The notes under the pieces are model-generated. The model was given only the letters and a program-made list of their open reading frames with translations, searched no databases and had not been told where the DNA came from. The position numbers were made by a program, and so were the translations under genes. A DNA stretch of 64,000 nt, from positions 43,782,001 to 43,846,000 of the forward strand of contig JAZBRS010000029.1 of assembly GCA_037176725.1 (NCBI GenBank). Direction: 5' to 3'. The stretch's first letter is position 1. Every line of letters starts with the position of its first letter. Shown here piece after piece: positions 9,766 through 21,780 of the stretch. The DNA is from Posidonia oceanica. Its lineage: Eukaryota; Streptophyta; Magnoliopsida; Alismatales; Posidoniaceae.

Positions 9766-12018
9766 CTAAAGGGTGATTAGCTCATTTGGTCTAGTGGGTG
9801 CTGCCACTGCTAGATCTTCCTCCAGGACCATGATAGAGGCGTGATCTTCCAGCAGGGAGGGATCCGTGACCACGGCTTTCCCCTTCCTTACTGCCTGATG
9901 CTCTGCAATGTCCTCTGCCAGCGACACGAGTTGCTCTTCGAACAGCTGCTCCAAGTCGCCCATCATGAAGTCAACCTAAGCCTCTGCAACCACTCCTACC
10001 TCCTCGTCCGAGGGTGAGTCGACGTAGTAGGCGACGGTGGCTTCTGGCTCTGGCCCGACTGCTAGGCATGCTGCTACTTGGGGCACTTGCTCTGCTGCTG
10101 CTGGGTATGCTGCCAAGGTCACTGCTGCTGCTGGAGGGGAGGCACAAGTGCTCCTTCGGAGGGCCAATGGCTGGGCAACTATGCTTGGAGACAAAGCACC
10201 AGTGCCCATGGGTGATAGTGGTTGTCTCCCAGTAGTGGCGGTGGGAATCCTCCACAAAGCGGGATCTGCTGAAGCTGACAGTAGTGTGCCTGATAGAGCC
10301 GCCTAGCTTGCTTGTGGTGCTATCAATGAAGCAGGCCGAGTCGTGCTGCCGTCTGATCCGACTAACTGCACCGTCGGAGAAGGTGATTTCCATGCTAGTG
10401 CGGCTACAACCACAAGCAGATTGCTGGATGGTGCCGGAGGGCGTGCTCCTGATTCTGGAGCTGCTGCTGTGGCTATCTATGACATTGGTGAAACTACAGG
10501 AAGAGGAGAATCTATCAATCCCGCCATAGGGCCTACTAATTCTGCTGCTGCGTCAGTGAGTGCCAAATAAACTGACCAAGATGCTGCCACGCTGAGCTGA
10601 TCCATACTGCTGGTTGGGACTGCTTCAACTATGCCAGACTGCTCCTCATCTAAGTAGTAGTCCTCAATGCAGACCCATTCTTCTGTCGGCAGCAGAGAGC
10701 TTGAGCATGACACTTGCTGTGCTGGGGCTTCACTGCTACTTGAATCAAGGGTACCTGCACTGGTGAAGTTAGTGAGGTCCCGAGGGATGGCGATCCTTTG
10801 ATTCTTTGGCTGCTGGCATCTATCTTCGCTGGGCTGTAGGTCGTATTCGAGACCTTCGGAGTCTCTTCGCTCCGCTGCTCTGACCGGCTTAGCAATTCCC
10901 TGGCCATATCGCCCGAGCGGCGTTCCCTTGACGTAGCCCAACCTGTGACAGACGTTTTCGACCATCCAGAAGGGGTTGCTGTGAACGGCCAAGGAGTTGA
11001 CGCATTCAACATCAGGTATAAAGTTAATCGGCTCACACCGATTAACGCGATACAAAGCATCTGAAAGCTCAGGGTCAAGAGGGACAGTCTGCGAAGAGAT
11101 GGGTGCAACCGCCTCGATCCGCTCTTTCTCGAAGTTTTCTACCATGACAACGATAACATCGTCGCTGCGGTGAAACTTGATCATGCGGTGGAGGGTCGAG
11201 GGGATGACCTGATGCTTATACAGCCAAGGGCGCCCAAGCAGAAGATTAAAATTGGGCTCCAAGTCAACAATGTAGAATTCTACATTGAATACAACCGGGC
11301 CAATGGAGAGAGGAATAATCAAGATCCCTAGGGAGTCATGGTGGGTATTATTAAAAGCTATCATTCCCTTTATCGCCGGGGTGATATCCTCGACTTTGAA
11401 TCCAAGCGTGGTTGCTGTGCGCAAGGGACAGATGTTAAGGCCTGATCTGTTATCAACCAGTGACAGGAGAATGCGGAAGTTTTTGTATTGCACCGTGACA
11501 AACAGGGGCTGGTTATGATTAATCCCCGCTGGAGGTAGCTCATCGCTCGTGAAAGAGATGATCTAGGGCTCCGCGATAACGCCAACCATGCTTTCCAGGA
11601 CTGCAGGTTCTATGGCTTAGGACACATGGGTTGCTTGGAGCACTCGGAGGAAAGCCTTGCGGTGTTCAAAAGATGAGTGTATAAGGTCCCAAATGGAAAT
11701 GTCTGCCTTAACCCTCCTAAGCTAGGAGGTGATGTCTGCCTTGGGGTGCTACTTTTTGGTGGTAGGAGGAGATGCTTTGGGGGTAGGCTCTGCTGTGCTA
11801 GGTACAGGGGGTTGGCCTGATGCTGGGGGTGTTGCAGGTTGGCTTGCTGGTGGGGGTACAGCGGGTGCTGGGCGGCTGGGCCTAACCACTAGTGCTACAG
11901 GCTTGTAGACCCTCCCCGATCGCATGACTTCCGCACACGTTTCCGTGGCATAGTTGTAGGGCACGCGATGGGTGTCCCTGCTTAGGTTAATAACCACGGG
12001 AGCATGAGTTGTGAGCAC
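9766..12018 (-). pseudogene. Protease region and C-terminal linker of the Gag-Pro polyprotein, element B
   Basis: The minus-strand frame runs through 12018-11749, 11493-10477, 10257-9976 and 9966-9766, with stops between the pieces. The aspartic protease core begins near 11493. Its active-site block reads VDNRSG, where element A has VDNGSG, so the conserved Gly after Asp-Asn is replaced by Arg. The flap and C-terminal landmark NLLLGRPWLYKHQVIPSTLH is present. Further on, GYVKGTPLGRYGQGI resembles a G-patch, a glycine-rich RNA-binding motif known in some retroelement proteases. A downstream acidic linker (YYVDSPSDEE) is shared with A. Confidence 0.8.
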
Positions 12019-12216
12019 AAGAGGGGCTACATAAGGATTTGCTGGGTGATGGGGAAAAGGGTGATGCTATTGGGAAGGTGAGGAGGGCCATGGTTGAGAC
12101 CTAGCTAGTAGGCAAACATGGGGTCCTAACGGGGGTCTACCCAAAAGGGAGCCAGGGGTTTGGGCCTGAGGATACATGGTAGGGCGCGCGGTAGAACGCT
12201 CCGGCCTGGCAGATGA

Positions 12217-14555
12217 TCAGATCATAAGAATCCCCGACTTGGAGCTGGCAACCGCCGCACGGTAGAGGGAGAGAGGAAAGGGCTCCGAGATATCATGAAT
12301 GAGTTTGAAGGGGTCTACCACAGACGTAGCAAGCCCAGAAGGGGAGAGAGAATAGTTTCTTGAGGTCCTCACGCCTTCCGGATTGGAATGCTCCGGTAGA
12401 GGCTGGTGGACGATGCTGGAATGAGGGGATGCTAATGCTAATGCAAGGGCTGATGCTGATGAAGGTGCATAAGTGGATGCCTCGTGCGTATGGATCATAA
12501 TCATTCTCGATTCGATCAGGTTCTGAACGGCGTCCCACAAAGTGAGGCAACTATTCGTCGAGTGCCCTACGGCTCGATGAAAGTCGCAAAAAAGATTCGC
12601 CTTATGCCAATACAGAAGTGAATTTGGCGGCAAGCGAGCCTCAGGAAACCTCAGATATGGCGCGACCTTGGGGAGGACGACACTAAGTGGTTCCACCAGT
12701 GGGGTGAATTGACGCCGCTCTCTGAAATGTCGCCTCTACCCTTGGGGCTACACTTGCCGGACCGGTGTGGTAGGATACATCGATTGGGTGATGGTAGTGA
12801 TTTGTGGTGTGGGGGGTGCCCTAAGTGCTGGTGCAAATACTACCTGATTCAGGGGTGGCCGAACCGACAGAAGAACAGGCACGGGCGAGGGGTCGACGTA
12901 TGCAACAGCGGTCTTCAGCGAGTCCTTCTTCTTAAGACGGCTGCTGGTGCTACCACTGCTGTTGTTGCTAGTGCTGCTACTTGTGTTGTTGCTGTTGATG
13001 GTGACCTGCTTGGCAAACGTAGAGAGCGTCGGGATGTTGCCACTCCGTAGCGAACTCTCTACGCAGGTGCTAGCCCAAATCAGTGCTGTAAAGGTTGTGA
13101 CGGGTTGAATGCTGAGCAGAGCCCCAGTAGCGGGCTGTGCACCTTCGATCACAATCTCGAGGGACTCCTCGTCAGAGGGTCCATCTCGAACCTGTGAGGC
13201 AAGGGCGCGCCAACGGCCGACATACTCTCCAAACGGCTCGCTGGGGTTCTGCTTTGTTGCGACTAGGTCCTTGTGCTTTGGGACCAGGAACACCTGGCTA
13301 AGGTCGTTCCACGTCCTGATGGCGGCCATGTCAAGCGAGGTGAACCACTTGAGTGTAGGGCCGGTTAGACTTTTTTGGAACAAGCGGATTAGCAGCCTCT
13401 CGTCAGCCTGGAGCTGAGCGAGATCTCCACAGTACGCCTTCAGATGTGCGATTGGGCAGCCTCTACCATTGTATTTGTCAAAGATCAGGATGCAAAACTT
13501 CAGTGGGAGCACTGCCTCTGGGAAATAGCAGAGGTCCCGGAATTGGTAGGACTAGAGGTCAGTGCCCTGCACTAGACATAGTGCTTTCTCCAAGACCTCC
13601 ACCCTGTTATTGATGGGGTCTGGATTAGCTGCGAAGGTGATAGGGCAGCAGGGGTGGGGACCGCATATGCCGGCAGGGTCGCACCGAGGTGCCCCTTCGG
13701 ATCCACCATCGCATCGCCTAGTGGAGCGATGGGATAGGCGGTGTATCCGTGCAAAGGTGTTGTGTATGCTGGAATGCATGCTGGGGTAGGGAATTGCTGA
13801 TGCAGGGGGTAAGAGAAGTTGGCATGCTATGTAGTGGGTGATGCATAGTGTGGGAGTGATAGTTGTTGCACCGGCACGGTGCCGGGCGGCGTGCTTGCGA
13901 GGTACTGTGCTCCAACCAGCTCGAAGGATTGGCCACCAGGTGGCGAAGGAATATGCTGTGTAGTGTGTTGTGCAAATGCAGGAGGCGGAAGCTGAGCCCC
14001 CATCGCCGGAGCAGTAAGTAGCTGAGGTGATGGTCTAGGCGGGGGAGTAGAAGGGAATGCCTGAGAAGCAAAAGCATGCCACAGAGGAGCCTCAGGAGCA
14101 GCAGGAGTGAAGGAAGGGCGAAGAGATAGAGCCATGCCCTGCAGTCTCTAGGCAGTCTCCATCAGCTGTTGGTACTACGCCTCGAGGGACCAGTCAGTGG
14201 GTGCACCGAATTGCAGGACCGACGGGGGACCAGAGTCAAGAGGCTGGGATGCAAATTGTCCACGAGGCGGAGGTCCTATGGTGGAAGTCGCCGCAGTAGG
14301 GTGGGTGTCAAAAGTGACATAACCCTGGGAAGGAAGAGTCAGTGGTGCCTCCGTAACGCAGGCGACGGATACCAAGATAGACTCAGCAACCATGTCTGGC
14401 GGAGTCTGCCACTGCCCCACAGAATAGAGGGGAGACATCTGTACCAGAGAAGGAGACACTGGTACAGAGGGAGCCAAAGCGAGAGTCGGAGAGACCGAAA
14501 CGGGAACCCCCTCTAGGGCAATAGGAGTCTGGGACTCACCAACAAATTGGGCCAT
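12217..14555 (-). pseudogene. Gag of element B (frameshifted)
   Basis: Gag would form the virus-like particle and bind the element RNA. The start is set at the minus-strand ATG at 14555 (MAQFVGES), matching MVQYVSEP in element A. A Pro/Ser/Gln-rich N-terminal half is followed by the capsid-like block with RLLIRLFQKSLTGPTLKWF and SEPFGEYVGRWRALASQVRD near 13400-13200. The nucleic-acid-binding motif CDFHRAVGHSTNSC (C-x2-H-x4-H-x4-C) lies near 12580. A frameshift lies near 13640. About nine codons after the WNDLSQ block are deleted relative to A. Stops occur near 13553 and 12748. Confidence 0.85.
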
Positions 14556-14579
14556 TGCTGACCGAGAGCAGGTGATCAC

Positions 14580-15632
14580 AAGGCTGCGACAGGGAACAAG
14601 AGGACGAATCCTAGGGGGAGCTATCGTCGTAAAGGCGAGTAGCTCGGAAGAGGATGGTCGGAAGCAAGTGTCGCAACAGGGGCGGTAGTAAGAGAAAGGG
14701 GCTCAAGCTCCAACTAAGGAACTCGCTCACTGACCATTGCGCGAAAGGCAAACAAAAACAAGGGTTAGAACCCGAAAGTAAAATGCAAATACTTTAATGT
14801 ATGTCATGAATGCAGATGTATGCTTTCTAGCATGCTCTCCCTCACCAATCTAGTGTGTCCTAGTAGGTAGTCTACTTCAGATGCTCACGGGTGTATGGGT
14901 CGCTGACTCAGGCTAGAAAAAAGTACCGACGCGACCCCTGACAAGGGGGGATAGACTGATCCACTTGCGCCAAGCCAAAGCGATGGGGCAAGAGACCAGA
15001 ACTATCCTTCTCAGACTGTAGGTGGACTCAGATGAGAAGATGCATGCCTTATATGATGCTTTATGCAAATGCTTAGAGTTTTATCTTGCGCATTTTATTA
15101 ACTCCAAGGGGATGCATGTGTGTTGCGGTCTCTAGTTGCTCCTAGAGATTGATTTTCATTTGCCATTTTTAGTTAACCGTGGGGGAAGAAATCAGTCTCT
15201 AATTGTCCTTAGGCTAAGTGCAAAAGGGGAAGAAAATCACCCAGACATGGCAAGCAAGCAACACAAATCATTGCAAAAGGCATGCACATGGTATGTGCTA
15301 GTGCTGTGGACATGATAGTGAAGAGAAAACACTTATCATATCAAAATGTAGGTATGCATGGCATGTGCATGTGTAGTGGCATCATATTTGTATAAAACAA
15401 AACATTTACCACTCAAAAGGCATGCATAGTGCATCAAGCAAATATTTAGGCATGCATAATGCAAGAAATAAAGCAAGGATAAGCAAGCAAATAAAATAAA
15501 TAAAGGCAGGCAAGCAGTAGAGCAGGTAATGGCAAAGCAAGCAAACAAGCGAGGCATGCAAAAGCGCAAGGCAAGCAAAGATGCAAAGCCCAGGCGGGCG
15601 AGAAGGCCAAAGCGAAAGCCGAAGCCTAGAAG
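14580..15632 (-). other. 5' leader of element B
   Basis: This is the untranslated stretch between primer-binding site and gag on the minus strand. Segments near 14800-15320 match the leader of element A (22620-23200) in reverse complement. I see no conserved reading frame. Confidence 0.65.
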
Positions 15633-15650
15633 CCCCACCAGAGTCACCAC
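15633..15650 (-). other. Primer-binding site of element B (degenerate)
   Basis: On the minus strand, directly after the LTR end CTACA, the sequence is GTGGTGACTCTGGTGGGG. Element A has GTGGCGACTCTGCTGGGG in the same place, so two bases have changed. Position and similarity identify the tRNA-primer site. Confidence 0.75.
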
Positions 15651-15771
15651 TGTAGTAATCCTGAAATTTAGATCGTCCATGCACGATGCCAAAGCTCGCA
15701 TGCACTGATCGGAACTAGGTTCACTATATGTGGCAGAATCCAAGGAAGAAAACTCGACTCGGAAACGCTAG
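15651..15771 (-). mobile_element. End piece of the B 5' LTR
   Basis: These 121 bases are the end of B's 5' LTR in minus orientation (TGTAGTAATCC on the plus strand is the reversed ACTACA end). They were separated from the rest of the LTR (49688 onward) by insertion of element A. The last five bases, GCTAG, are the A target duplication. Removing A restores continuity with the homologous solo LTR at 56420-56597. Confidence 0.9.
15767..15771. repeat. Target site duplication of element A, left copy
   Basis: GCTAG directly precedes the TGTTGACACC start of the 5' LTR and recurs at 49683-49687 directly after the ACTACA end of the 3' LTR. Confidence 0.92.
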
Positions 15772-17539
15772 TGTTGACACCCCATCTTGACAGACTCGGA
15801 TCATTTGGGACCTTCTGGTGACTTCTGGATCTAAACCTAGGTCAAACAACCCCCAACCCTCTTCATCTCACCCTTCAAAACAAGCCTAACTTGACCTAAG
15901 CCTACACCCTCTTCCCAAGCCCAAAACCTGTCCTAAAACCATAGGAAAACCCATCAACACCCATTAAACAAACCTACCCAAACACTTAAAAACTTTCAGC
16001 CCAAAACCATTCCCAAAAATCCTAGAAAACCTAGGTAAAACCACCCTTTTTCTACACCTCAAAACCCCTCCAAAACTTGCTCAAAACTAGACCAAATCCC
16101 CAGAACCAACACTAGAAATCGTAGGCTACACACTCCCCAATTTTCACCCCATTTCAAAACCTTTAAGCCTTCCTTTTACCTAAATTATCCTTTTCTCTCT
16201 CCTGATCATCCTCCCTCTTTTCATCCCTTTCTCTCTCTTTTTCTTGCCTAGCTGTGGGCCCCCTTTGTGCTTCTATCTCTTCTCTATCTTATTTCTATTT
16301 TTACCTTATTTTTAGCATTTTCCCTGACTTTTAAAAAAAAAATTTCCCCCAACTTATCTCTTTCCCCTTTACTCCTCCTTTTTCCCTTTTCCTCTTCCTT
16401 CTCTTTTCCTTTTTCCTTCTTTTGCTAAAATCCATAAAAAACCCTTAAAAATCTCTAAAAACTCTAAAACAAAAGAGAAGCAAACCAGAACCCTAAGAAA
16501 TATAATTAAAAATACTAAACGAACAATTGAAAACCTAAACCCAACTAAAATTAGCTAAAATGGAAAATCAAGGAGTGTAACCTAAAAAATACAAAATAAC
16601 CAAAAGAAAATGCTGTAAAATCAAGGAAAAAACTAAAATATAATCAAAACCAACCAAAAGTGAAAACCCTATCAAAATAATCTAAAAACAAACCAAGAAG
16701 AAGGAAAACAATTAAAAAACACTAAGACAAATAATTAATGAAAAAACTTAACTTAACAAACCTAAGAAGAACAATTTAAGAACTTAATTAAAAAAAGAAG
16801 AAGAAGAAAGAAAAGAGAAACAATTAAAGGTTTAAAAACACTTAATCAATCAAGAAGAAACTTGACTAAAAAAACATCAAGATAACTTAACAAATAAAAA
16901 ATCAAAAGTGTAATTCAAAAAAAGAGACTTAAGAAGAATCCTAAAAAGACTAAAATCAAAAGCCAAAACTCACTCTAATTAATCTAAAAATAAATCTCAA
17001 AAAAATCCTCACTAAAATCCCAGATACTTAACAAGAAAAACACAATGGAAAAACAATTTAAAAGGCTTAACAAACACTTAATCAAAATGGAAAACAAACT
17101 AAAAACAAAGAAAACCCTTAAAAACCTAATCAAACCCAAGACCCCTCTAAAATCAGAATTAATCAACTAAAAATAGTCACTAAAAATTTAATCAAGATCC
17201 TAACTCACAACACAATCATTCTAATATTTTTGCTAATTTTTATTTTATTTTTACCTTAATTTATTTCTCCTCTTTTTCTACTCTCCTTCTCCCTTTCTTC
17301 CTATTCTTTTCCTCTTTTCTGCTGGGCCCAATCCAGCCCGTCCACCCCTTCCTTCTCTTTTTTCTTTTTTATTTTCTCCTCCAGCCTGCGGCCCGGCCCG
17401 CCTTCCTTCTTCTTCCTCTTCCTTCTTCTTCCTCTGCGTTTTTCTTTCTCTTACCGCGGCCAGCCAACAGCGCTCCCTCCCCGTTTTTGAATTCAACTTC
17501 TTCCCTCTCCGTCCAATCCAACACCAGTTCGCCTCGGCC

Positions 17540-18800
17540 TCCCCTTCTCTCAGCACCTTTTCCGGGAGGCTTTAATTGCCTGTCGTCTCGCCGGCTGCTT
17601 GTCTCCCTCAGCAGCAGTGGATCGCGCCGGTGGAATTTGAATTCCAGAGCGCGCGAGCAAGCCGGAGAGCAGCAGATAAAGCCTCAGCTTTCGACCCCTT
17701 CAATGCCTTTTGCCATCCAAGAGAGAGAGCCAGAGAAGTCCAGAGAATTCCCAAGCAAATCTCCTTCTTCTCCCTCTGATTTTCAGCAGCACTTCCTCTT
17801 TCCCATTCCCCTGAAACCAGCCCGTTCCAGCCTCCAATTCTCTTCCATTTCATCCCCCAAATTCACCCTAACACCCAGCATTCCTCCTCCACTCTTCCAC
17901 GGCCTTTCCACCTCAGAACCACCCCCAATTTCACCTGAAATCCCAATGCAACCCCACACCTCCTCTCTTGAAAATTGCCTTCACCACAGACCTCCAATCC
18001 TTCCCAAATCTTCCTAAGTCACTCACCTGAACTCCACCTCCCTTAGCCACCCAACCTTCAGCGCAGCAACCCACCACCGCACCTACACGCCACCACAAAC
18101 AGTTGCCTCCCTCTCTGACCAGAAAACCCACCGGCTTGCAATCTCCACCCACAGCCTCCCAAAACCCAATTCGACTGCCCAGAACCCTTCTCCAGACCTC
18201 CAGCAGTCTTCCAGAAGACCCCATCCGGCCCGAGGAGCAGCGGACACTCTCCCCAGTCTCCGGCTGCTTCTGTGAACCCACGATCAGCCGGATCCTCCGC
18301 CGGTCTTCGCAGCTCATGTCCAACCATCCGGGAAGCACCGGAAGGCTCCGTGGAGGCGATCCCAATCCTCGCGAGCAGCAGACGGCGCCCGCAGCGACCG
18401 GACGACCTCCACCGGCGACCTCTGAAACCACCTGCGTCGGGAGGACATCCCAGCCACGGAAACAGGTATATTCTTACTCCCTTAGCATCATCTTCCTCCC
18501 CTCTTGCTTCCCCCCTCTTAGAGTAGGTTTTCCTTCGCTCCTGCGTCGAAGCTGCTCCGGCCAGAGTCTTCTTCTCCGGCGAGCTTCTCTGTGCGTCCCT
18601 CCACTCCGGTCAGCAGAACAGCTTTCCAGCGGTTGCCTCAGGTCCGCACGAGTCTCAGGAACACGCTCCGGTCTTCAGATCGCCGCGTCGTCGCGCCGAT
18701 CGCCCGGAACGCGCTTCTGAAGCTTTGCAGACCTCCAGTGGCCTCTCCGGCTCGCTCTAGCCCGCGTCGAGCTCCGCCGAACGTCGACCGACCTCCGTCA
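17540..18800 (+). other. GC- and CpG-rich segment inside the A 5' LTR
   Basis: Base composition changes sharply from the A/T-rich flank. The segment contains open frames (17487-18017 and 18103-18720) kept in the 3' LTR copy at 45127-45834 and 45920-46537. Identity between LTRs of one element is expected from the replication mechanism, so this is not evidence of coding. A CAG/GTATATTC donor-like site at 18464-18473 follows CCACGGAAA and has a counterpart in the diverged solo LTR (CAG/GTAAAC on the minus strand near 33900). Confidence 0.5.
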
Positions 18801-20656
18801 TGACCTAGAGATGCTCCCCCGCCGGTCTGCGCTGCCCCAACAACCCTGTGCCGACGTTCATGGACGCTGGCAGCTTGCTGCTACAGTGTCCATGGCCGTC
18901 GGCCATTTTACTGTTCACTTATTTTCCAGTTATCTAAGTTTTCTTGCAAATATTGCATTTCTGGTCTGAGTTCTTATCATTTTGCATTCCAGTCCTTTAT
19001 TTGATTTAATCTGCTGATTTTTGAACTGAAACCATATTAAATTGCATGAAATGTTTATATTTCTCCTTATTTGCTTTCTGGTCCTTTTACTGTGCTTTCT
19101 TTCGTTAATAAGTTAGACTTTAGCCCTCCTGCTTTTGATTTTTGCACTTAGGTCCTGCAGTAGTTTAATTTAATTTAATGTTTATATTTTGCCATATGAA
19201 ATTGCATTCCAGGTCCCTTTTGTTTTCTATTTTTGCATTCTGGTCCTCTGTCCTGTAGAACTTAGGTTTTATTTTTTTATTTTTGCTTGCTGCATTGCAT
19301 TTCTCCCCCTCTGTTTTCTGATTTTTGCATGTAGGTCCTTTCTAATGCACAATAGTCATTTTAAATGCATATTTAGCTTATTAAATTGCATTTTTGACCT
19401 TCCATATTTTAAAAATTGCATGTCAGTCCTCTGTCTGCCCCCTTAATACATATTTTGCTTCAAAAATTGCATTTTTGACCCTACATGATTTGAAAATTAC
19501 ACATAGGTCCTCTGCATGCTTATAAAAATCATTTAAATGCATATTTTGCTTCAAAAATTGCATTTTAGCCCCACATGTTTGAAAAATTGCATGTAGGTCC
19601 CTATTTGCATTCCCAAACTACTTAGGACCCTGTTTTTCTAGAAAAATTGCATTTTAGACCCTAAAGATTTCAAAATTGCATTTCAACTTGCCACATGTTT
19701 TCAGAACCTGTCCTGATGCATACCCCTTTTGAAAAACTGCATTTTAAACCCTGTCCTTTGCAAAATTGCATTCAGACCCTCCTTTTTTCAAAATCCTTGC
19801 ATGAAAGCCCCAAACCTTTCAAATCTTTTGCATTTAGACTCCCATCTTTTCAAAAATTGCATTTGAACTCCCAATTTTTCTGAAAATTTCCCTTAAGTCT
19901 TTTCTCGCTTTCTGCATGCATTGCAACCATGCATTCTAGCTTTTTGCACCCTCTGCACACACTTAAAGCTTTATTAGCTCCCATTCACATGGGAGGACCC
20001 GTCTGCACACCCCTAGGACCTCCTATACACTTAGATCTGTTCTTCTCCCTTGTTCTGGCCCCTCTGCCTTGAAGCTGTGATATCTTCCAATCCGGCCGTT
20101 GGATCTTCTCAAACAAGCTACCCAGACGACCCCGGCGAAGCGCTCTTCAGCATGGACCAAGCAGATTTTAGATCAGGCTCCAGATTTTCCAGGTACGTCC
20201 TCCTGAACCCTTGCACAGCATTCATTTGCATACTTTTTGCATTGCATGCATCGTTTTCGCTTTTTTGTTTCCTCGAGCATGTAGAATAGGACTTCCTCTT
20301 CTTATCTATCAACTCCGCTCCCCGTTTCGCGTATTCCCAAGTGTCTTGTGTTGTGTTTCCCCTGGATTCACCACTCATTGCGACTTTCTTCCACCTTTTC
20401 CACAATCCGATCGCACCGCGAGCTTTGGGCAGCGTGCGAGACACATCGTGGAGCGGTTTAGTGGAAAACAGTCACAAAGCAGTGGTAATCCCTCCGCTTA
20501 CTTGTTCTCCCCAGTGTAGGTGTTCACACCTACTCTGTGTGGCCCTTAAACAGTGTTTGTTCTCACACACACACTGTTTGCCTCCCCTTTCACTTTTCTT
20601 GTTTTCTCTCCTTGTATTTGCATCTGCATGGTTTTGCCGAGGTTTTATTCCGTCTT

Positions 20657-21296
20657 TTGGCACCATTTTGCGTGCCTGCTTTGTGTTTGGCACCGTTTTG
20701 CGTGCCCGCTTCGTTTTTGGCACCGTTTTGCGTGCCCGCTTAGTTTTTGGCACCGTTTTGCGTGCCTACTTCACTTTTGGCACCGTTTTGCGTGCCCGCT
20801 TCGCTTTTGGCACCGTTTTGCGTGCCCGCTCTATCTTTGGCACCGTTTTGCGTGCCCACTTCGCTTTTGGCACCGTTTTGCGTGCCTGCTCTGTCTTTGG
20901 CACCGTTTTGCGTGCCCGCTTTGCTTTTGGTACCATTTTGCGTGCCCGCTTTGTCTTTGGCACCATTTTGCGTGCCCACTTCGTTTTTGCACCGTTTTGC
21001 GTGCCCGCTTTTTTTTGGCATCGTTTTGCGTGCCTGCTTCGCTTTTGGCACCGTTTTGAGTGCCCGCTCTCTCTTTGGCACCGTTTTGCGTGCCCGCTTT
21101 GTCTTTGACATCGTTTTGCGTGCCCGCTTCGTTTTTGGCACCGTTTTGCATGCCTGCTTCGCTTTTGGCACCGTTTTGTGTGCCCGCTTCGCTTTTGGCA
21201 CCGTTTCGCGTGCCCGCTTTGTTTTTGGCACCGTTTTGCGTGCCGGCTTCGCTTTTGGCACCGTTTTGCGTGTCCACTTCACTTCTGGCATTTGTT
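20657..21296 (+). repeat. 30-bp tandem array in the A 5' LTR (about 21 units)
   Basis: The unit is about 30 bp and contains GGCACCGTTTTGCGTGCCCG followed by a T-rich tail. About 21 units are present, against about 16 in the 3' LTR (48473-48956) and about two recognisable ones in the nested solo LTR (about 31640-31710). Each unit contains the short inverted pair GGCAC...GTGCC around CGTTTTGC. Long open frames on both strands are by-products of a period divisible by three. Confidence 0.9.
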
Positions 21297-21649
21297 TTAC
21301 ATGCCGATCTTGTTTTCTTGCACCGTTTTGCGTGCCGTTCTCGTTTCTTGCATTGTTTTGCGTGCCTTACGTCGTTTTCTCTTGCATGTCGCCTGCATTG
21401 CTTGGTTTTACCGTTGCTTTGCTTTTCCGCTTGCACTTGCATATAGGGCAGTGATGCTTACTGCCTGGAGTTCTCACGAGCCTGGTTTCGCCCGGTTCGG
21501 AACACAGACAGCGCTGCTGAGTACTTAGACAACACGTTTACTTTCTTGCATTGCATTCCACCACTTAGAGCACACCTATGAGCATTCATTCAGGCATTCA
21601 CTGGCATTTAGGCATTCAAATCTGCATTTCCCTGCGTATGCGAGCGTAA

Positions 21650-21780
21650 GCCTAGAAAGACCGATTCTCGGGCGTGTCGGGGGTGCCTAACACCTTCCCC
21701 GCACGTAACAGGAGTCCTTGCCCTATCCTTTGGCCCGCAATGACCATATCGCCCTTATCCTAGGCATGAGTCATCTCATT
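21650..21780 (+). other. Conserved block near the LTR end
   Basis: The block contains AAGCCTAGAAAGACCGATT, GGTGCCTAACACCTTCCC, CAGGAGTCCTTGCCC and GCAATGACCATAT. All four recur in the same order in every complete or solo LTR in the window: 3' LTR about 49310-49440, solo LTR 31110-31240 reversed, B 5' LTR 49840-49970 reversed, and B-type solo LTR 56200-56340. GGTG/CACC can pair around CCTAA. Its conservation exceeds that of most of the surrounding LTR between families A and B. Confidence 0.75.

Noticed and set aside
17487..18720. 176- and 205-codon ORFs in the GC-rich part of the A LTR
   Set aside because: They are conserved only between the two LTRs of one element, which were identical at insertion. 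No domain is recognised, and the diverged solo LTR does not keep an equivalent frame by eye.
20341..21454. Long ORFs on both strands with Phe/Cys/Ala or Lys/Thr/Ala repeats in the A LTRs
   Set aside because: They come from the 30-bp tandem array. Frames open on both strands at once and unit number varies between the two LTRs.
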